The translations under genes were made by a program, and so were the position numbers. The notes under the pieces were generated by a model, which ran no database searches, was not told the DNA's origin, and saw only the letters and a program-made list of their open reading frames with translations. DNA of 64,000 nt from Bombilactobacillus bombi (GTDB lineage Bacteria; Bacillota; Bacilli; Lactobacillales; Lactobacillaceae), in assembly GCF_013607485.1 (NCBI RefSeq), contig NZ_SCHP01000004.1, positions 1 to 64,000 on the forward strand, read 5' to 3'. Below are positions 7,104 to 16,051 of this stretch, in pieces (within the stretch, counting starts at the first letter, position 1; every line of letters begins with the position of its first letter).

Positions 7104-7682
7104 ATGAAAAAAATTATCGTTTTAACTGGAGCCAGTGGCGTCGGCAAGACGACTGTTAGTCATTATTTACAACAGCATTACGGAATTACTCCGATTATTA
7201 CGCATACAACACGTCCTAAGCGTCTTGGGGAACAGGATGGGGTAGATTATTATTTTGAAACGCCAGCTAGTTTTGCCAATAACGAGTATTTAGAGCAAGT
7301 TAATTATGCACATTATCGTTATGGATCTTCAGTCGTTGGACTTTTACGTGCATGGCAACAGAGCGATTGGGTGAGCATTGTTTTGGATGGGGCAGGGGCA
7401 TTAAGCTATCAGCAACATTATCCTCAAAATACAGTGATAATCTTTTTGACGGTAGATTCAAAAGAGCTTTATGAACGGCTGCAGCGTCGCAATGACGACA
7501 GTCAAGCCTTAAAAAAACGCCTTACTAGCCCAGAATTTCAGCGTGATTTACATCTACCCTCAACTTTAAAAGCCACTGCTCACGTTATTGACAATAGCAA
7601 TTGGCTACAGACTCAAAAGCAATTAGATCTACTAATTAAACAGCTGAAAACCGCTGAACATCGAACTCAAAAGCGGCGTTGA
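7104..7682 (+). CDS. Guanylate kinase-like P-loop protein
   Basis: A 192-residue P-loop protein with Walker A GASGVGKTT (residues 9-17) and the guanylate kinase GMP-binding signature TTRPKRLGEQDGVDYYF (about residues 36-52). It diverges after that: the usual YGT loop is YGSS, and the lid region is shorter. It may be a second, divergent nucleoside monophosphate kinase rather than the housekeeping Gmk. Monocistronic, with AGGAGC before the ATG. Confidence 0.75.
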   Translation: MKKIIVLTGASGVGKTTVSHYLQQHYGITPIITHTTRPKRLGEQDGVDYYFETPASFANNEYLEQVNYAHYRYGSSVVGLLRAWQQSDWVSIVLDGAGALSYQQHYPQNTVIIFLTVDSKELYERLQRRNDDSQALKKRLTSPEFQRDLHLPSTLKATAHVIDNSNWLQTQKQLDLLIKQLKTAEHRTQKRR

Positions 7683-7858
7683 CATATTTGGACAAGTATT
7701 TGTAATGCTTTATTTGTTTGTTTGTAACATTTCTGCAATATAAGTAGTGTATTGTTCTCATTGTTGAGTTGTTCAAAAGAGATTGAACAGCATTAAAATT
7801 TAAAAATAATTCAATTTAAAACAATCGTTACTACTGATATTGGAGGAAAATATTTTTT

Positions 7859-8560
7859 ATGATTTCTAAAAAACAAATTGCCAGTTTAGTTGCAGCTAGT
7901 GTTATCGGTCTTTCATCCGTGGCTGTAGTTGATTATGTAAATGATGTTAATAACAATACACCGATAGTACAAGCCGCAACTGTTGGACAATCTGTAGTGG
8001 TTAATTCTAATGGTCAAGAAATTGGTTTACGTGTAAGTCCTTCTGATAATGCCGCTTTAACTGGTCAAAATGTTGCTGATAAAACTAGCTGGGCGGTTGT
8101 TGGCACGGCTACTGATGCTCAAGGTCAAGTTTGGTATAATTTAGCTGCTAACGCTTGGATTAAGAGTAGTAATATCTTAGGCGCTAATGATACTAGTGCA
8201 CAAGCTCAAAAATTGATCGATACCGCTAAGGCTCAATTAGGCAAGCCTTATGCTTGGGGTGCAAAGGGTCCTAGTGCATTTGATTGCTCTGGCTTAATGC
8301 ATTATGTTTATCAACAAGCTTTAGGTAAAGAAATTGGTGGCTATACAGTTGCTCAAGAAGCTGCTGGCGATAGCGTTGATATTAAAGATTTAAAACCAGG
8401 TGATTTAGTATTTTGGGGTTCTCATGGTGCAACTTATCATGTAGCTTTATATGCGGGCAATAACCAATATATCGATGCTCCGCAACCTGGACAAAATGTC
8501 AGTGTTCATACTATCTCTAGTTACTTCATGCCATCATTTGGAACACGGGTATTAAAATAA
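7859..8560 (+). CDS. Secreted NlpC/P60 cell wall hydrolase with SH3-like domain
   Basis: A 233-residue exported protein. Sec signal peptide at residues 1-40 with a cleavage region near VQAA; bacterial SH3-like domain about 43-107 (GLRVSPSDNAALTG...WYNLAANAWIKS); NlpC/P60 endopeptidase domain about 115-233. The catalytic Cys143 lies in FDCSGL and His194 in YHVALY. Such enzymes cut stem-peptide bonds in peptidoglycan. TTGGAGG precedes the ATG. The 170-base upstream region holds TGTAAT/TGTAAC half-sites reminiscent of WalR boxes, but not at the usual spacing. Confidence 0.93.
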   Translation: MISKKQIASLVAASVIGLSSVAVVDYVNDVNNNTPIVQAATVGQSVVVNSNGQEIGLRVSPSDNAALTGQNVADKTSWAVVGTATDAQGQVWYNLAANAWIKSSNILGANDTSAQAQKLIDTAKAQLGKPYAWGAKGPSAFDCSGLMHYVYQQALGKEIGGYTVAQEAAGDSVDIKDLKPGDLVFWGSHGATYHVALYAGNNQYIDAPQPGQNVSVHTISSYFMPSFGTRVLK

Positions 8561-8578
8561 TTAAAGATTAATAATTGT

Positions 8579-8614
8579 AACAGCACTGGATAAGTCAGGT
8601 AGCTGTTTTTTTTA
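8579..8614 (+). terminator. Terminator of NlpC/P60 gene
   Basis: AACAGC-A-CTG ... CAG-GT-AGCTGTT hairpin followed by eight T. Confidence 0.8.
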
Positions 8615-8773
8615 TTGTTAAATATTAAAATATCATGTAAAAATAATTAATGTTTTCCTTGCTTTTTTTAAAATATGATGTATTATATATTTATTGGGTT
8701 AATGATTCGGTTAAAATTTTCTGTTCTTATATGAATGATTATTTTCTAGCTCGACTTTAATGCAAAATTATAT

Positions 8774-8791
8774 TGCGCACGGCGCAGGAGG
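8774..8791 (+). promoter_or_regulatory. Hairpin abutting the csp ribosome binding site
   Basis: TGCGC-ACG-GCGCA (8774-8786) is followed directly by GGAGG (8787-8791). A five-pair GC stem touching the Shine-Dalgarno could modulate ribosome access. Cold shock mRNAs commonly have structured leaders; the role here is inferred. Confidence 0.4.
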
Positions 8792-8801
8792 TTTCATTCA
8801 T

Positions 8802-9002
8802 ATGGAACAAGGTACAGTTAAATGGTTTAATAGTGACAAAGGTTATGGTTTTATTACTCGCGATAATGGTGACGATCTTTTCGTTCATTTCTCTGCTATT
8901 CAAAGTGATGGCTACAAGAGTTTAGACGATGGCCAACATGTTACTTTCGATGTTGAAGAAAGTGATCGTGGACCACAAGCAGTTAATGTTGTTGCTGCTT
9001 AA
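8802..9002 (+). CDS. csp: Cold shock protein (CspA family)
   Basis: A 66-residue OB-fold nucleic-acid chaperone with both RNP motifs: KGYGFI (RNP1) and VHFSAI (RNP2). The start is ATG 8802 ([10 protein letters not shown]), with GGAGG 11-15 bases upstream; an in-frame ATG at 8760 has no ribosome binding site. Most of the roughly 180 bases upstream are AT-rich untranslated leader. A strong terminator follows. Confidence 0.95.
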   Translation: MEQGTVKWFNSDKGYGFITRDNGDDLFVHFSAIQSDGYKSLDDGQHVTFDVEESDRGPQAVNVVAA

Positions 9003-9070
9003 TTATTGAGTTATATTTAATGCTTAACATGATTAAGCGAATAGAATTATTCAATTATAATAAACTAACA

Positions 9071-9098
9071 AATCGAAGCAATTATGCTTCGATTTTTT
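9071..9098 (+). terminator. Terminator of csp
   Basis: AATCGAAGCA-atta-TGCTTCGATT stem followed by a T run. Confidence 0.9.
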
Positions 9099-9183
9099 TG
9101 TGGTTTTTTTAATGCACGTGTTTACAGTACTGAGTTTTTTATGCTATTATATCCAAGTTTAATTAAAAAGCTTGGAGATAGTT

Positions 9184-10359
9184 ATGAAAAAATTACAGAC
9201 TTTACCAATTCAAATTTTTGTTTTAGTGACTACGGGTTTTATTTTAGGTTGTAGTGAATTTGTAATTGTCGGTATTTTAAATGATATTGCACAAAATTTA
9301 CATACATCAGTGGCTTCAGTAGGCTATTTGGTCACTATTTTCGCTTTAGTCTATGCTGTTAGCACACCGATTATTGCTACCATGATTGGCCAATACAATT
9401 TATATTATTCTATGGCTGCTTTGATGATTGTTTTTATTGGGGGTAATGTGTTAAGTGCTGTGGCCGTCAATTTCTCCTGGTTGGCTTTGTCGCGGGTTAT
9501 CACCGCTTTGGTTTCGGGAGTAATTGTTTCTTTAGCCATGACTTTTGCTAATTATATTAGTAGCGTGGATAAGCGCCCACGAGTCATTGCCGGAATTTAT
9601 TCTGGTTTTAGTATTGCTTCGGTTTTGGGAGTACCTATTGGGACTTGGATTAGTATACATTGGCGTTGGCAGGCTGCTTTCATGATAATTGCGGTCGTGA
9701 GTGTTTTGACTTTGGGGTTAATGTTATTGGCACTGCCTAATAATATTGTGCCTCCGCACAGCAAAATGAAGCAGCAGCTGCAAATTTTCACAGATCGGCG
9801 TATTTTAATTGGGATGTTATTGCCGTTATTTAACTTGGCTAGTATCTATCCTTTATACACGTATTTGCGGCCAATCTTATCTGGCCCTTTGAAATTTAGT
9901 GCGAACGCAATTACGATTATTTTATTTCTTTATGGAATTACCTCAATTATTAGCAATCAAGTGAGTGGATGGCTGGCTGAGCGGGATGGCTTAACATATA
10001 TGCCCAAGATTTATGGAGCCTTATTAGTAGTGCTTTTATTATTGCCTGTGCTATTAAAATGGCGCTGGTTGAGTTTAGGTATAATTTTATTAATTGGGAT
10101 TGCGATGTACCTAGTTAGTTCACCAATTGCAATTTTTTATTTGGATATTGCTAGTCAAGATTATCCGCAGTCCATCTTATTAGCTTCTTCTATTAACTCA
10201 ATTTTTTCTAATTTTGGTATTGCAGTTGGCTCAGCTACGGGGAGTTTTTTAGTCGGTCATGTTGGATTATTAAGTGTCGGCCCGAGTGGGGCTTTATATG
10301 CAGTGATTGCGATTATAATAGTTATTTTGATAAATAACTTTAATAAGGCTACTAGATAA
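9184..10359 (+). CDS. MFS exporter, DHA1 (drug:H+ antiporter-1) type
   Basis: A 391-residue, 12-helix major facilitator protein. The first helices read FVLVTTGFILGCSEFVIVGILNDIA, typical of DHA1 efflux pumps of the YdhP/AraJ/NepI group; RVITALVSGVIVSLAM and SGFSIASVLGVPIGTWI are the usual helix 4-5 region. Substrate not deducible. ATG 9184 is the start, as GGAG lies 6 bases upstream; the in-frame TTG at 9172 overlaps that site. Monocistronic. Confidence 0.88.
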   Translation: MKKLQTLPIQIFVLVTTGFILGCSEFVIVGILNDIAQNLHTSVASVGYLVTIFALVYAVSTPIIATMIGQYNLYYSMAALMIVFIGGNVLSAVAVNFSWLALSRVITALVSGVIVSLAMTFANYISSVDKRPRVIAGIYSGFSIASVLGVPIGTWISIHWRWQAAFMIIAVVSVLTLGLMLLALPNNIVPPHSKMKQQLQIFTDRRILIGMLLPLFNLASIYPLYTYLRPILSGPLKFSANAITIILFLYGITSIISNQVSGWLAERDGLTYMPKIYGALLVVLLLLPVLLKWRWLSLGIILLIGIAMYLVSSPIAIFYLDIASQDYPQSILLASSINSIFSNFGIAVGSATGSFLVGHVGLLSVGPSGALYAVIAIIIVILINNFNKATR

Positions 10360-10365
10360 TAATAT

Positions 10366-10398
10366 AAAAAAACCACGACATAATTTGCCGTGGTTTTT
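10366..10398. terminator. Terminator after MFS gene (bidirectional)
   Basis: AAAAACCACG ... CGTGGTTTTT stem with A-rich and T-rich flanks. It lies between convergent genes ending at 10359 and 10439. Confidence 0.85.
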
Positions 10399-10438
10399 TA
10401 TAAATAATTGTATTTCAATGCCGATTTTATAGATTAAA

Positions 10439-11176
10439 TTATTTAATTTCTTTTAAGCCTAAACGCCGGCGGCCGGTATTGAACCAAGGACTAACTGTGA
10501 AGGCCAAGATATCGTTGACTACATAGACACTAGAATTAATTGCCATACCTAAGCTAGCGTCCCCTTGTTTAAAGGTGATTGCCCACAAGATTAATTGTGC
10601 AATTCCAGAAGTTAGCCACCAGAAGTATTGATTGTTGTACCGCAAGAAGCAGACAATACCACCCGTTAAACTAATAGCAAAGGCCATCCCATCATAAATT
10701 GGACGCGGATCATTAGTTAAATGCCCAATCAGATAAGCACTTAGTGCCCACACAATTAAAGTGAAAACAATAGATATTAGCCATTCTTTAGCAGAGAATT
10801 TTTTGAGATGATTCTTAGTGTCGTCATTCCAAGTTCTAACACTGATGAGAATAGGAATATCTAAGGTCAAGACATAAGCCAATTGCTCAAACATCGATAA
10901 GTAATTCTTAGCTTCAAAGCCGACATAGATAAAACAAGCCGCGCTTAATAATCCCAGCCAGCCATTTACCGCTTTTGTGGCGTTAATGGCTAAGACACAT
11001 AATACTCCTAAGGTTGTTCCAATAAAGGTGATAATTGCTACAGGTGTAATTGGATTATCAACTAAAGTCATAATCTGACAACCAAGTGAAAACCAGAACA
11101 AATAATAATTTTGTTGCGGCCAGCCTTTAAGTTGGTTGAACAACCATTTAAAATAATTCTCCTGTGTACCTTGCAA
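10439..11176 (-). CDS. pnuC: PnuC-family nicotinamide riboside/mononucleotide transporter
   Basis: A 245-residue membrane protein with about seven helices. It resembles lactobacillar PnuC: aromatic N-terminal region (NYYLFWFSLGCQIM), FIYVGFEAKNYLSMFEQLAYV, and a C-terminal helix ending in a basic stretch (GRRRLGLKEIK). The family facilitates uptake of vitamin B3 forms for NAD synthesis. The start is TTG 11176, with AGGAGG 7 bases upstream. Monocistronic. Confidence 0.85.
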   Translation of the reverse strand: MQGTQENYFKWLFNQLKGWPQQNYYLFWFSLGCQIMTLVDNPITPVAIITFIGTTLGVLCVLAINATKAVNGWLGLLSAACFIYVGFEAKNYLSMFEQLAYVLTLDIPILISVRTWNDDTKNHLKKFSAKEWLISIVFTLIVWALSAYLIGHLTNDPRPIYDGMAFAISLTGGIVCFLRYNNQYFWWLTSGIAQLILWAITFKQGDASLGMAINSSVYVVNDILAFTVSPWFNTGRRRLGLKEIK

Positions 11177-11368
11177 GATAAGTCCTCCTCATGTTTTTGT
11201 TTCTGACAATCTATTCTACTAGAAAATTTATAAAAAAAAAGTCTTTAAAATACTAGATATATGTGTTATGGGAATAATTACCACAATATATAGCAACTAA
11301 TCCTCATTAACACTGAATGCCTTAAAGTGTAGTATGATAGTTAGATGTAAAAAGTGGAGGTGACAAGT

Positions 11369-11953
11369 TTGTGCGGTCGTTTTATGTTTGAGCCTCAAGC
11401 CAGCCCAGAAATACAGCGAATTTATGATTTGGCTTGCCAAAGTGGTGCCAAACCGGCCACAGGAGAAGTATTTCCAACAGATTTAACTGCCGTAGTTGTG
11501 AGTCAACAGCAAAATATTATTGTGACAACTATGCCGTGGGGGTTTCCTGGCTTTCAAACTAATCAGAATATTATTAATGCTCGTGCAGAAACTTTAGAAC
11601 AAAAGCGTCTTTTTGCACGTCCTTTTCAAACTCAACGTGCTGTATATCCAACTACTGGATTTTTTGAATGGAATCAAGTTAAAGAAAAATATTGGTTTAA
11701 TTATACGCCAACGCCGCAGCCTTTATATATTGCGGGTTTTTATGATTATTTTTCTCAGAAGAGACACGGAATTATTATTACTACTAAACCCAATGCTGCG
11801 GTTGCGCCTATTCATCAGCGTATGCCATTGCTATTATCTAAAAAGCAAATTTCTCCTTGGCTTAAAGATATCAAGTTTGCGCGTCAGTTATTAACACAAG
11901 AACAACCGCCACTAACTGCTACTTTAAAATCAAAACAAAATCAGGAGGGTTAA
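11369..11953 (+). CDS. SRAP family protein (YedK/HMCES, abasic-site DNA-protein crosslinking)
   Basis: A 194-residue SOS-response-associated peptidase. The family requires Met then Cys2, which becomes the N-terminus and links covalently to abasic sites in single-stranded DNA. This fixes the start at TTG 11369 (TTG TGC GGT CGT, reading MCGRF), with GGAGGTG upstream; an in-frame GTG at 11354 would bury the Cys. Also seen: NINARAET, GFFEWN and HQRMPLLL, the conserved Asn/Arg/Glu/His blocks. The nitroreductase gene follows 2 bases later. Confidence 0.92.
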   Translation: MCGRFMFEPQASPEIQRIYDLACQSGAKPATGEVFPTDLTAVVVSQQQNIIVTTMPWGFPGFQTNQNIINARAETLEQKRLFARPFQTQRAVYPTTGFFEWNQVKEKYWFNYTPTPQPLYIAGFYDYFSQKRHGIIITTKPNAAVAPIHQRMPLLLSKKQISPWLKDIKFARQLLTQEQPPLTATLKSKQNQEG

Positions 11954-11955
11954 TC

Positions 11956-12702
11956 ATGGAAAATTCAACCTTGAATTTATTATTAAAAAGACGCACTATT
12001 CGCGCTTTTAAACCACAAACTTTAACAGCGGAACAATTACAAACCTTAATGGAAGTTGCCCGTCAAACCGCAACTTCAACTTTTTTACAGCAGTGTTCCA
12101 TAATCCATATCACTGATCCGCAAATTCGTGCACAAATTCGCGCCGTCAGCAATCAAGCTTATGTGGGCGCTAATGGAGATTTATTCGTTTTTGTAATCGA
12201 TTTGTACCGCAATCAGCAGATTCGTCAGCAAAAAGGTGTTGGTGATGGACGTTTACATGCTACGGATGTTTTTTTGCAGGCCATGGAAGATACAGTTTTG
12301 GCTGCGCAAAATGTTACCACTGCGGCTGAAAGTATGGGCTTAGGGTGTGTTTTCTTAGGTAGTATCCAAAATGATGTCCAAAAATTGATTGACGTGCTGC
12401 AGCTGCCGCAATTAACTTTCCCATTATTAGGTCTTCAAGTCGGCATTCCTGATCAACAGCCGCAATTAAAACCACGTTTGCCACTACAATTTAGAACTTT
12501 TGAAAATCATTATGATTACCATTATCAATTAGCTGATTTAGCTGATTATGATGAAGTAATTCATCAATACTATGATTTAAGAGATACTAATCAGCGCGTA
12601 GATACTTTCACTCACCAAATTACCACCAAGTTAAATACTAGTCTGGCTAAGCGAGATCAAATCCTGAATATTTTGCATCAGCAGGGATTATGTCTAGAAT
12701 AA
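11956..12702 (+). CDS. NADPH-dependent nitroreductase / FMN oxidoreductase (NfrA family)
   Basis: A 248-residue nitroreductase-fold enzyme. The FMN phosphate site RRTIRAFKPQ lies at residues 12-21; AAESMGLGCVFLGSIQND and FPLLGLQVGIP are the family's central blocks. Such enzymes use NADPH to reduce flavins, quinones or nitro compounds. AGGAGGGT precedes the ATG, and the SRAP gene ends 2 bases upstream, so both are probably co-transcribed. Confidence 0.88.
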   Translation: MENSTLNLLLKRRTIRAFKPQTLTAEQLQTLMEVARQTATSTFLQQCSIIHITDPQIRAQIRAVSNQAYVGANGDLFVFVIDLYRNQQIRQQKGVGDGRLHATDVFLQAMEDTVLAAQNVTTAAESMGLGCVFLGSIQNDVQKLIDVLQLPQLTFPLLGLQVGIPDQQPQLKPRLPLQFRTFENHYDYHYQLADLADYDEVIHQYYDLRDTNQRVDTFTHQITTKLNTSLAKRDQILNILHQQGLCLE

Positions 12703-12781
12703 TCTTAGTTTAAGCCGAATTGAAAATTTAAGTAAGTAACGGTACAATCAGGGTAATGATAAATGAGGAGGAAGAAGATCA

Positions 12782-13021
12782 ATGCATTGGTTATGGGTTT
12801 TGATTGTTGGTGCTCTTATTGGGGCAATTGCCGGTGCCTTAACTAAAAGAGGTATGGGCTGGGTTGGAAATATTGTTTCGGGCTTGGTAGGTTCAACAAT
12901 TGGACAAGCCCTTTTAGGTCATTGGGGACCACATCTAGCAGGGATGGCCTTAATTCCTTCAATTATCGGAGCTGTGATTGTTATTATGGTAGCGGGTTAT
13001 TTTGCTCAACGGGCACAATAA
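12782..13021 (+). CDS. GlsB/YeaQ/YmgE family stress-response membrane protein
   Basis: A 79-residue, three-helix Gly-rich membrane protein (transglycosylase-associated family): GALIGAIAGALTKRGMGWVGNIVSGLVGSTIG is the family signature, given here as adjoining pieces around residues 10-42. Function uncertain; commonly linked to envelope stress. AGGAGG precedes the ATG; own terminator downstream. Confidence 0.88.
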   Translation: MHWLWVLIVGALIGAIAGALTKRGMGWVGNIVSGLVGSTIGQALLGHWGPHLAGMALIPSIIGAVIVIMVAGYFAQRAQ

Positions 13022-13072
13022 TAAGCTTGGTAAGCATAAAAATTAGTTTTCCACACTACCAATTCTGTAATT

Positions 13073-13106
13073 AGAGACTGAGCCTAAAACTTAGTCTCTT
13101 ATTTTT
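13073..13106 (+). terminator. Terminator of GlsB-type gene
   Basis: AGAGACTgAG ... CTtAGTCTCT stem followed by TATTTTT. Confidence 0.8.
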
Positions 13107-13158
13107 AATTGTCCAAACAGATACGCAAAACGGTGTCTGATAATGAAGGAGAAAAATT

Positions 13159-14097
13159 ATGGCAAAAAGAAAAGCAAGTAACAAAACAAGTAGTTCTTAT
13201 TGGGTGTGGTTAATATTATTGGTAGCTTTATCCTTACTTGGTGGCGGAAAAATTGGAGGAGTAAACCGGCTGCTGCATAATCCTTCCCAAATATCTCCTA
13301 GTTCTTTATTACAAAATAATCAAGTTAAGCTTAATAGCAGCGATAATCAAGAGTTAATCAAACTACAGTTTGACCCGCATAAATATCCCCAAAATTATGC
13401 CATTATCAACAATAATCAACCAGAATTTTCCTCAGCAGCTAAAAAACGCCTGCAGATTATGCGTTCTGGCAATAATTTACAGGTGTATCTAAAGCAAAGC
13501 GAAGATCAACAAGATACTTTATATAATAATTTAGATTCATTAGGACGTACGCAAGCGGTAACTAGCTTTGTGCGTTATCGTGATGTTTTGAAGCATTCCG
13601 GCCGGGTCATGAAGCGGCCGCCATTTCCAGCAACTACGAGAATTTCTGGTGAATATGTTGATGGTACTTATGATGCCGATCAACAGCAATGGTATGGTCA
13701 TCAATCTAATAATCGCATTGTAAACTTAAATAATTATCGGGGTTATTTGTATAATAAGAGTCACTTACTAGCGTGGTCACTAGGCGGTACGATGATGACT
13801 AATAATGTTGTCTTGGGCACAAGAGCACAAAATGTTGGGACTAATAGTCAAAGTAACCCCGGCGGAATGGCCTATTCCGAGACGCGTGTCCGCAACTTTT
13901 TAAAAACTCATCAGCAAGAAGTGATTTTTTATCAAGCAATACCGGTTTATTATGGTAATGAATTAGTGCCGCGGGGCGTTCACGTTTTAGCCCAAGCTGT
14001 TCATAATCCTCAAGCTTTACAAATTAATGTGTGGACCTTCAATACGCAAGCTGGAGTGAAGATTAATTATCAAACTGGGCAAGCTGCTCTTAATTAA
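13159..14097 (+). CDS. Membrane-anchored DNA/RNA non-specific endonuclease (EndA/NUC type)
   Basis: A 312-residue protein with a basic N-terminus and one TM anchor (about residues 14-30), then an extracellular NUC-like domain. The catalytic block reads NKSHLLAWSLGG, with the general-base His, followed by VLGTRAQNVGTN, which supplies the metal-binding Asn. Canonical enzymes have DRGH or DRSH here; this one has NKSH. It may degrade extracellular DNA for nutrients or act in DNA entry. Its last 8 bases overlap the convergent gene at 14090. Confidence 0.82.
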   Translation: MAKRKASNKTSSSYWVWLILLVALSLLGGGKIGGVNRLLHNPSQISPSSLLQNNQVKLNSSDNQELIKLQFDPHKYPQNYAIINNNQPEFSSAAKKRLQIMRSGNNLQVYLKQSEDQQDTLYNNLDSLGRTQAVTSFVRYRDVLKHSGRVMKRPPFPATTRISGEYVDGTYDADQQQWYGHQSNNRIVNLNNYRGYLYNKSHLLAWSLGGTMMTNNVVLGTRAQNVGTNSQSNPGGMAYSETRVRNFLKTHQQEVIFYQAIPVYYGNELVPRGVHVLAQAVHNPQALQINVWTFNTQAGVKINYQTGQAALN

Positions 14098-14845
14098 GTA
14101 AATCACGTTGCAGATGATCGCGCAATGCCTGACGAATTGGTTCTAATTTGTCTGCATAATTGGGGGCAAAATTTTGGGGATGTTGGTCGTTGACAAAGCG
14201 GCCAGCATTTTTCATTCCCCAAAAATTAGCAGTATCATCGTCAAAGACTTTAAAGGCCTGCATGTATCGATCCCATAGGCTGTCATTTTGACCAAGGCCA
14301 TCGCCAATATAACCTTGACCGCCTCCTAGATAACCGCAGTTCATAATAGTATAGAGGTATTTTCCTTGTAGCAATCCTTTTGGCCCTTCACTGGTAATCT
14401 TATAAGCAAAACCACTCGCAAAGACTTTTTCCATATAGCCTTTCACAATAGCTATTGGAGTGTCATGCCAATTAGGATAAGCAAAAATCAAAATATCAGC
14501 TTGCTGAACGTAATTTTGTTCAACAGCTAAGTGTTTAGGAATAGTGCCTAGACCATCTTTGATGTAATAAAACTCTTCTTTTCTTAAAACCGGGTCAAAG
14601 CCTATATCGTATAGGTCACGGAGGGTAACAACACAGTTATTTTCTTCAAGATATTTCATAGCCGTGTAAATCAAGTCATAAGTCAAACTATATTTGCGTG
14701 GTTCACCGGCTACGATTAAGACTTTAGTTTTATCGCCACTATTATTAAATCCTCGGGGCTTATAACGTTGTTGCAAATTTTTAGGAATAATGGTTGCAGA
14801 AGTTGGAATCTTGCGCTGTAAAATTTTGGCTGTTAAAGTGTTCAT
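14090..14845 (-). CDS. NAD(P)H quinone reductase-like flavodoxin-fold protein
   Basis: A 251-residue protein whose core (about residues 40-250) matches the flavodoxin_2 family (MdaB/KefF/YwrO): VLIVAGEPRKYSLTYDLI, RDLYDIGFDPVL, ADILIFAYPNWHDTPIAIVKGYMEKVF, each read in parts. It has an N-terminal extension of about 40 residues. Probable FMN-dependent two-electron reductase. ATG 14845 is chosen because AGAGGTG lies 6 bases upstream; an in-frame GTG at 14854 overlaps that site. Its 3' end overlaps the nuclease gene. Confidence 0.8.
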   Translation of the reverse strand: MNTLTAKILQRKIPTSATIIPKNLQQRYKPRGFNNSGDKTKVLIVAGEPRKYSLTYDLIYTAMKYLEENNCVVTLRDLYDIGFDPVLRKEEFYYIKDGLGTIPKHLAVEQNYVQQADILIFAYPNWHDTPIAIVKGYMEKVFASGFAYKITSEGPKGLLQGKYLYTIMNCGYLGGGQGYIGDGLGQNDSLWDRYMQAFKVFDDDTANFWGMKNAGRFVNDQHPQNFAPNYADKLEPIRQALRDHLQRDLLN

Positions 14846-14987
14846 AATTATCACCTCTAATAATATAGTATAGAGCTTTTATTAACTTACTGATGAAATA
14901 TTATTGAAAATTGTTTAAATCATCTTTATTCTACCTTAAATTATTTTTTAAACTAGATTGGAAGTTAATTATAAAAATAAATTAAAT

Positions 14988-15034
14988 AAAAAAGGGCTAA
15001 AACCAAATTTGGTTTTAGCCCTTTTTTATTTAAT
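14988..15034. terminator. Strong bidirectional terminator downstream of opp operon
   Basis: A 20-base perfect inverted repeat, AAAAAAGGGCTAAAACCAAA and its complement (14988-15027), with T-rich flanks. On the minus strand it ends oppABCDF; on the + strand no gene reads into it. Confidence 0.85.
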
Positions 15035-15096
15035 CATTAGATGTTAACTTGTGAACATAATTTTTAGCTAACATTATTGTTCAACTATAGTATCAT

Positions 15097-16050
15097 TTAG
15101 GCTTCAGCAACTGCTAGAGCTTGTTCACGATAATGGTCAATTTCATCTTCTGTACTATAAACAAAATGTCCCGGAACAATTTCATGTAAAGTGCGTGGTT
15201 GAGTACCTGATTGTTCAATAGAAGCATCGTAAGGTATTCGTTGACGCTTGCGTTCTAATTCCGGATCAGGTAAGGGAACGGCTGATAAGAGACTCTTAGT
15301 GTAAGGATGTAGAGGATGATTGTATACTTCCTCGGCTGTTCCTAATTCCATTAAGCGTCCTTGATGCATAACGGCAATACGATCACTAATATATTTGACC
15401 ATTGATAAGTCATGCGCAATAAAAAGATAGGTAAGATTGTTTTTACGCTGAATGTCTTTCATCAGGTTGACAACTTGAGCCTGAATTGAAACATCCAAAG
15501 CGGAAATAGGTTCATCAGCAATAATAAATTTAGGATCAACTGCTAATGCCCGGGCTATTCCAATCCGTTGCCGCTGGCCGCCGGAAAACTCATGCGGATA
15601 ACGGGTAGCATGATCGGGATTCAGTCCCACGATTTGTAATAATTCTTCCACGCGCGCATCACGTTCCTGGTCATTTTGGACAAGGCGATGGACATCTAAT
15701 CCTTCAGCAATAATATCTTTAACCTTCATACGCGGATCCAAAGAAGCATAGGGATCTTGAAAGATCATCTGCATTTCACGCCGAAATTCCAGCATTTGCT
15801 TGCTATGATTTTTAATTTTACTAATATCTTGCCCATTAAAAAGAATTTTACCGCTAGTAGGATTATAAAGGCGGATAATACTGCGGCCGGTGGTGCTTTT
15901 GCCAGAGCCGGATTCACCCACTAGTCCAAAGGTTTCACCTTCATAAATATCAAAGCTGATATCATCAACGGCCTTCACTTCGTTAGGTTTGCCCGGGCTA
16001 AAATATTGCTTTAGGTGTTGAACTTGAACAATTTTTTTATTTTCTGTCAT
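15097..16050 (-). CDS. oppF: Oligopeptide ABC transporter ATPase OppF
   Basis: A 317-residue ATPase. Walker [10 protein letters not shown], signature SGGQRQRIG, Walker B FIIADEP, and the oligopeptide/dipeptide C-terminal domain ([20 protein letters not shown]). It pairs with OppD to power peptide import. Last gene of oppABCDF, one base after oppD; the terminator at 14988 follows. Confidence 0.94.
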   Translation of the reverse strand: MTENKKIVQVQHLKQYFSPGKPNEVKAVDDISFDIYEGETFGLVGESGSGKSTTGRSIIRLYNPTSGKILFNGQDISKIKNHSKQMLEFRREMQMIFQDPYASLDPRMKVKDIIAEGLDVHRLVQNDQERDARVEELLQIVGLNPDHATRYPHEFSGGQRQRIGIARALAVDPKFIIADEPISALDVSIQAQVVNLMKDIQRKNNLTYLFIAHDLSMVKYISDRIAVMHQGRLMELGTAEEVYNHPLHPYTKSLLSAVPLPDPELERKRQRIPYDASIEQSGTQPRTLHEIVPGHFVYSTEDEIDHYREQALAVAEA

Positions 16051-16051
16051 C

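Noticed and set aside
8760-8801. N-terminal extension of the cold shock protein from an ATG at 8760
   Set aside because: No ribosome binding site; the segment covers the hairpin and Shine-Dalgarno of the true start at 8802.
13159-14097. Competence nuclease EndA as a firm assignment
   Set aside because: The catalytic block is NKSH rather than DRGH and no competence genes are nearby, so only the NUC-type family is claimed.
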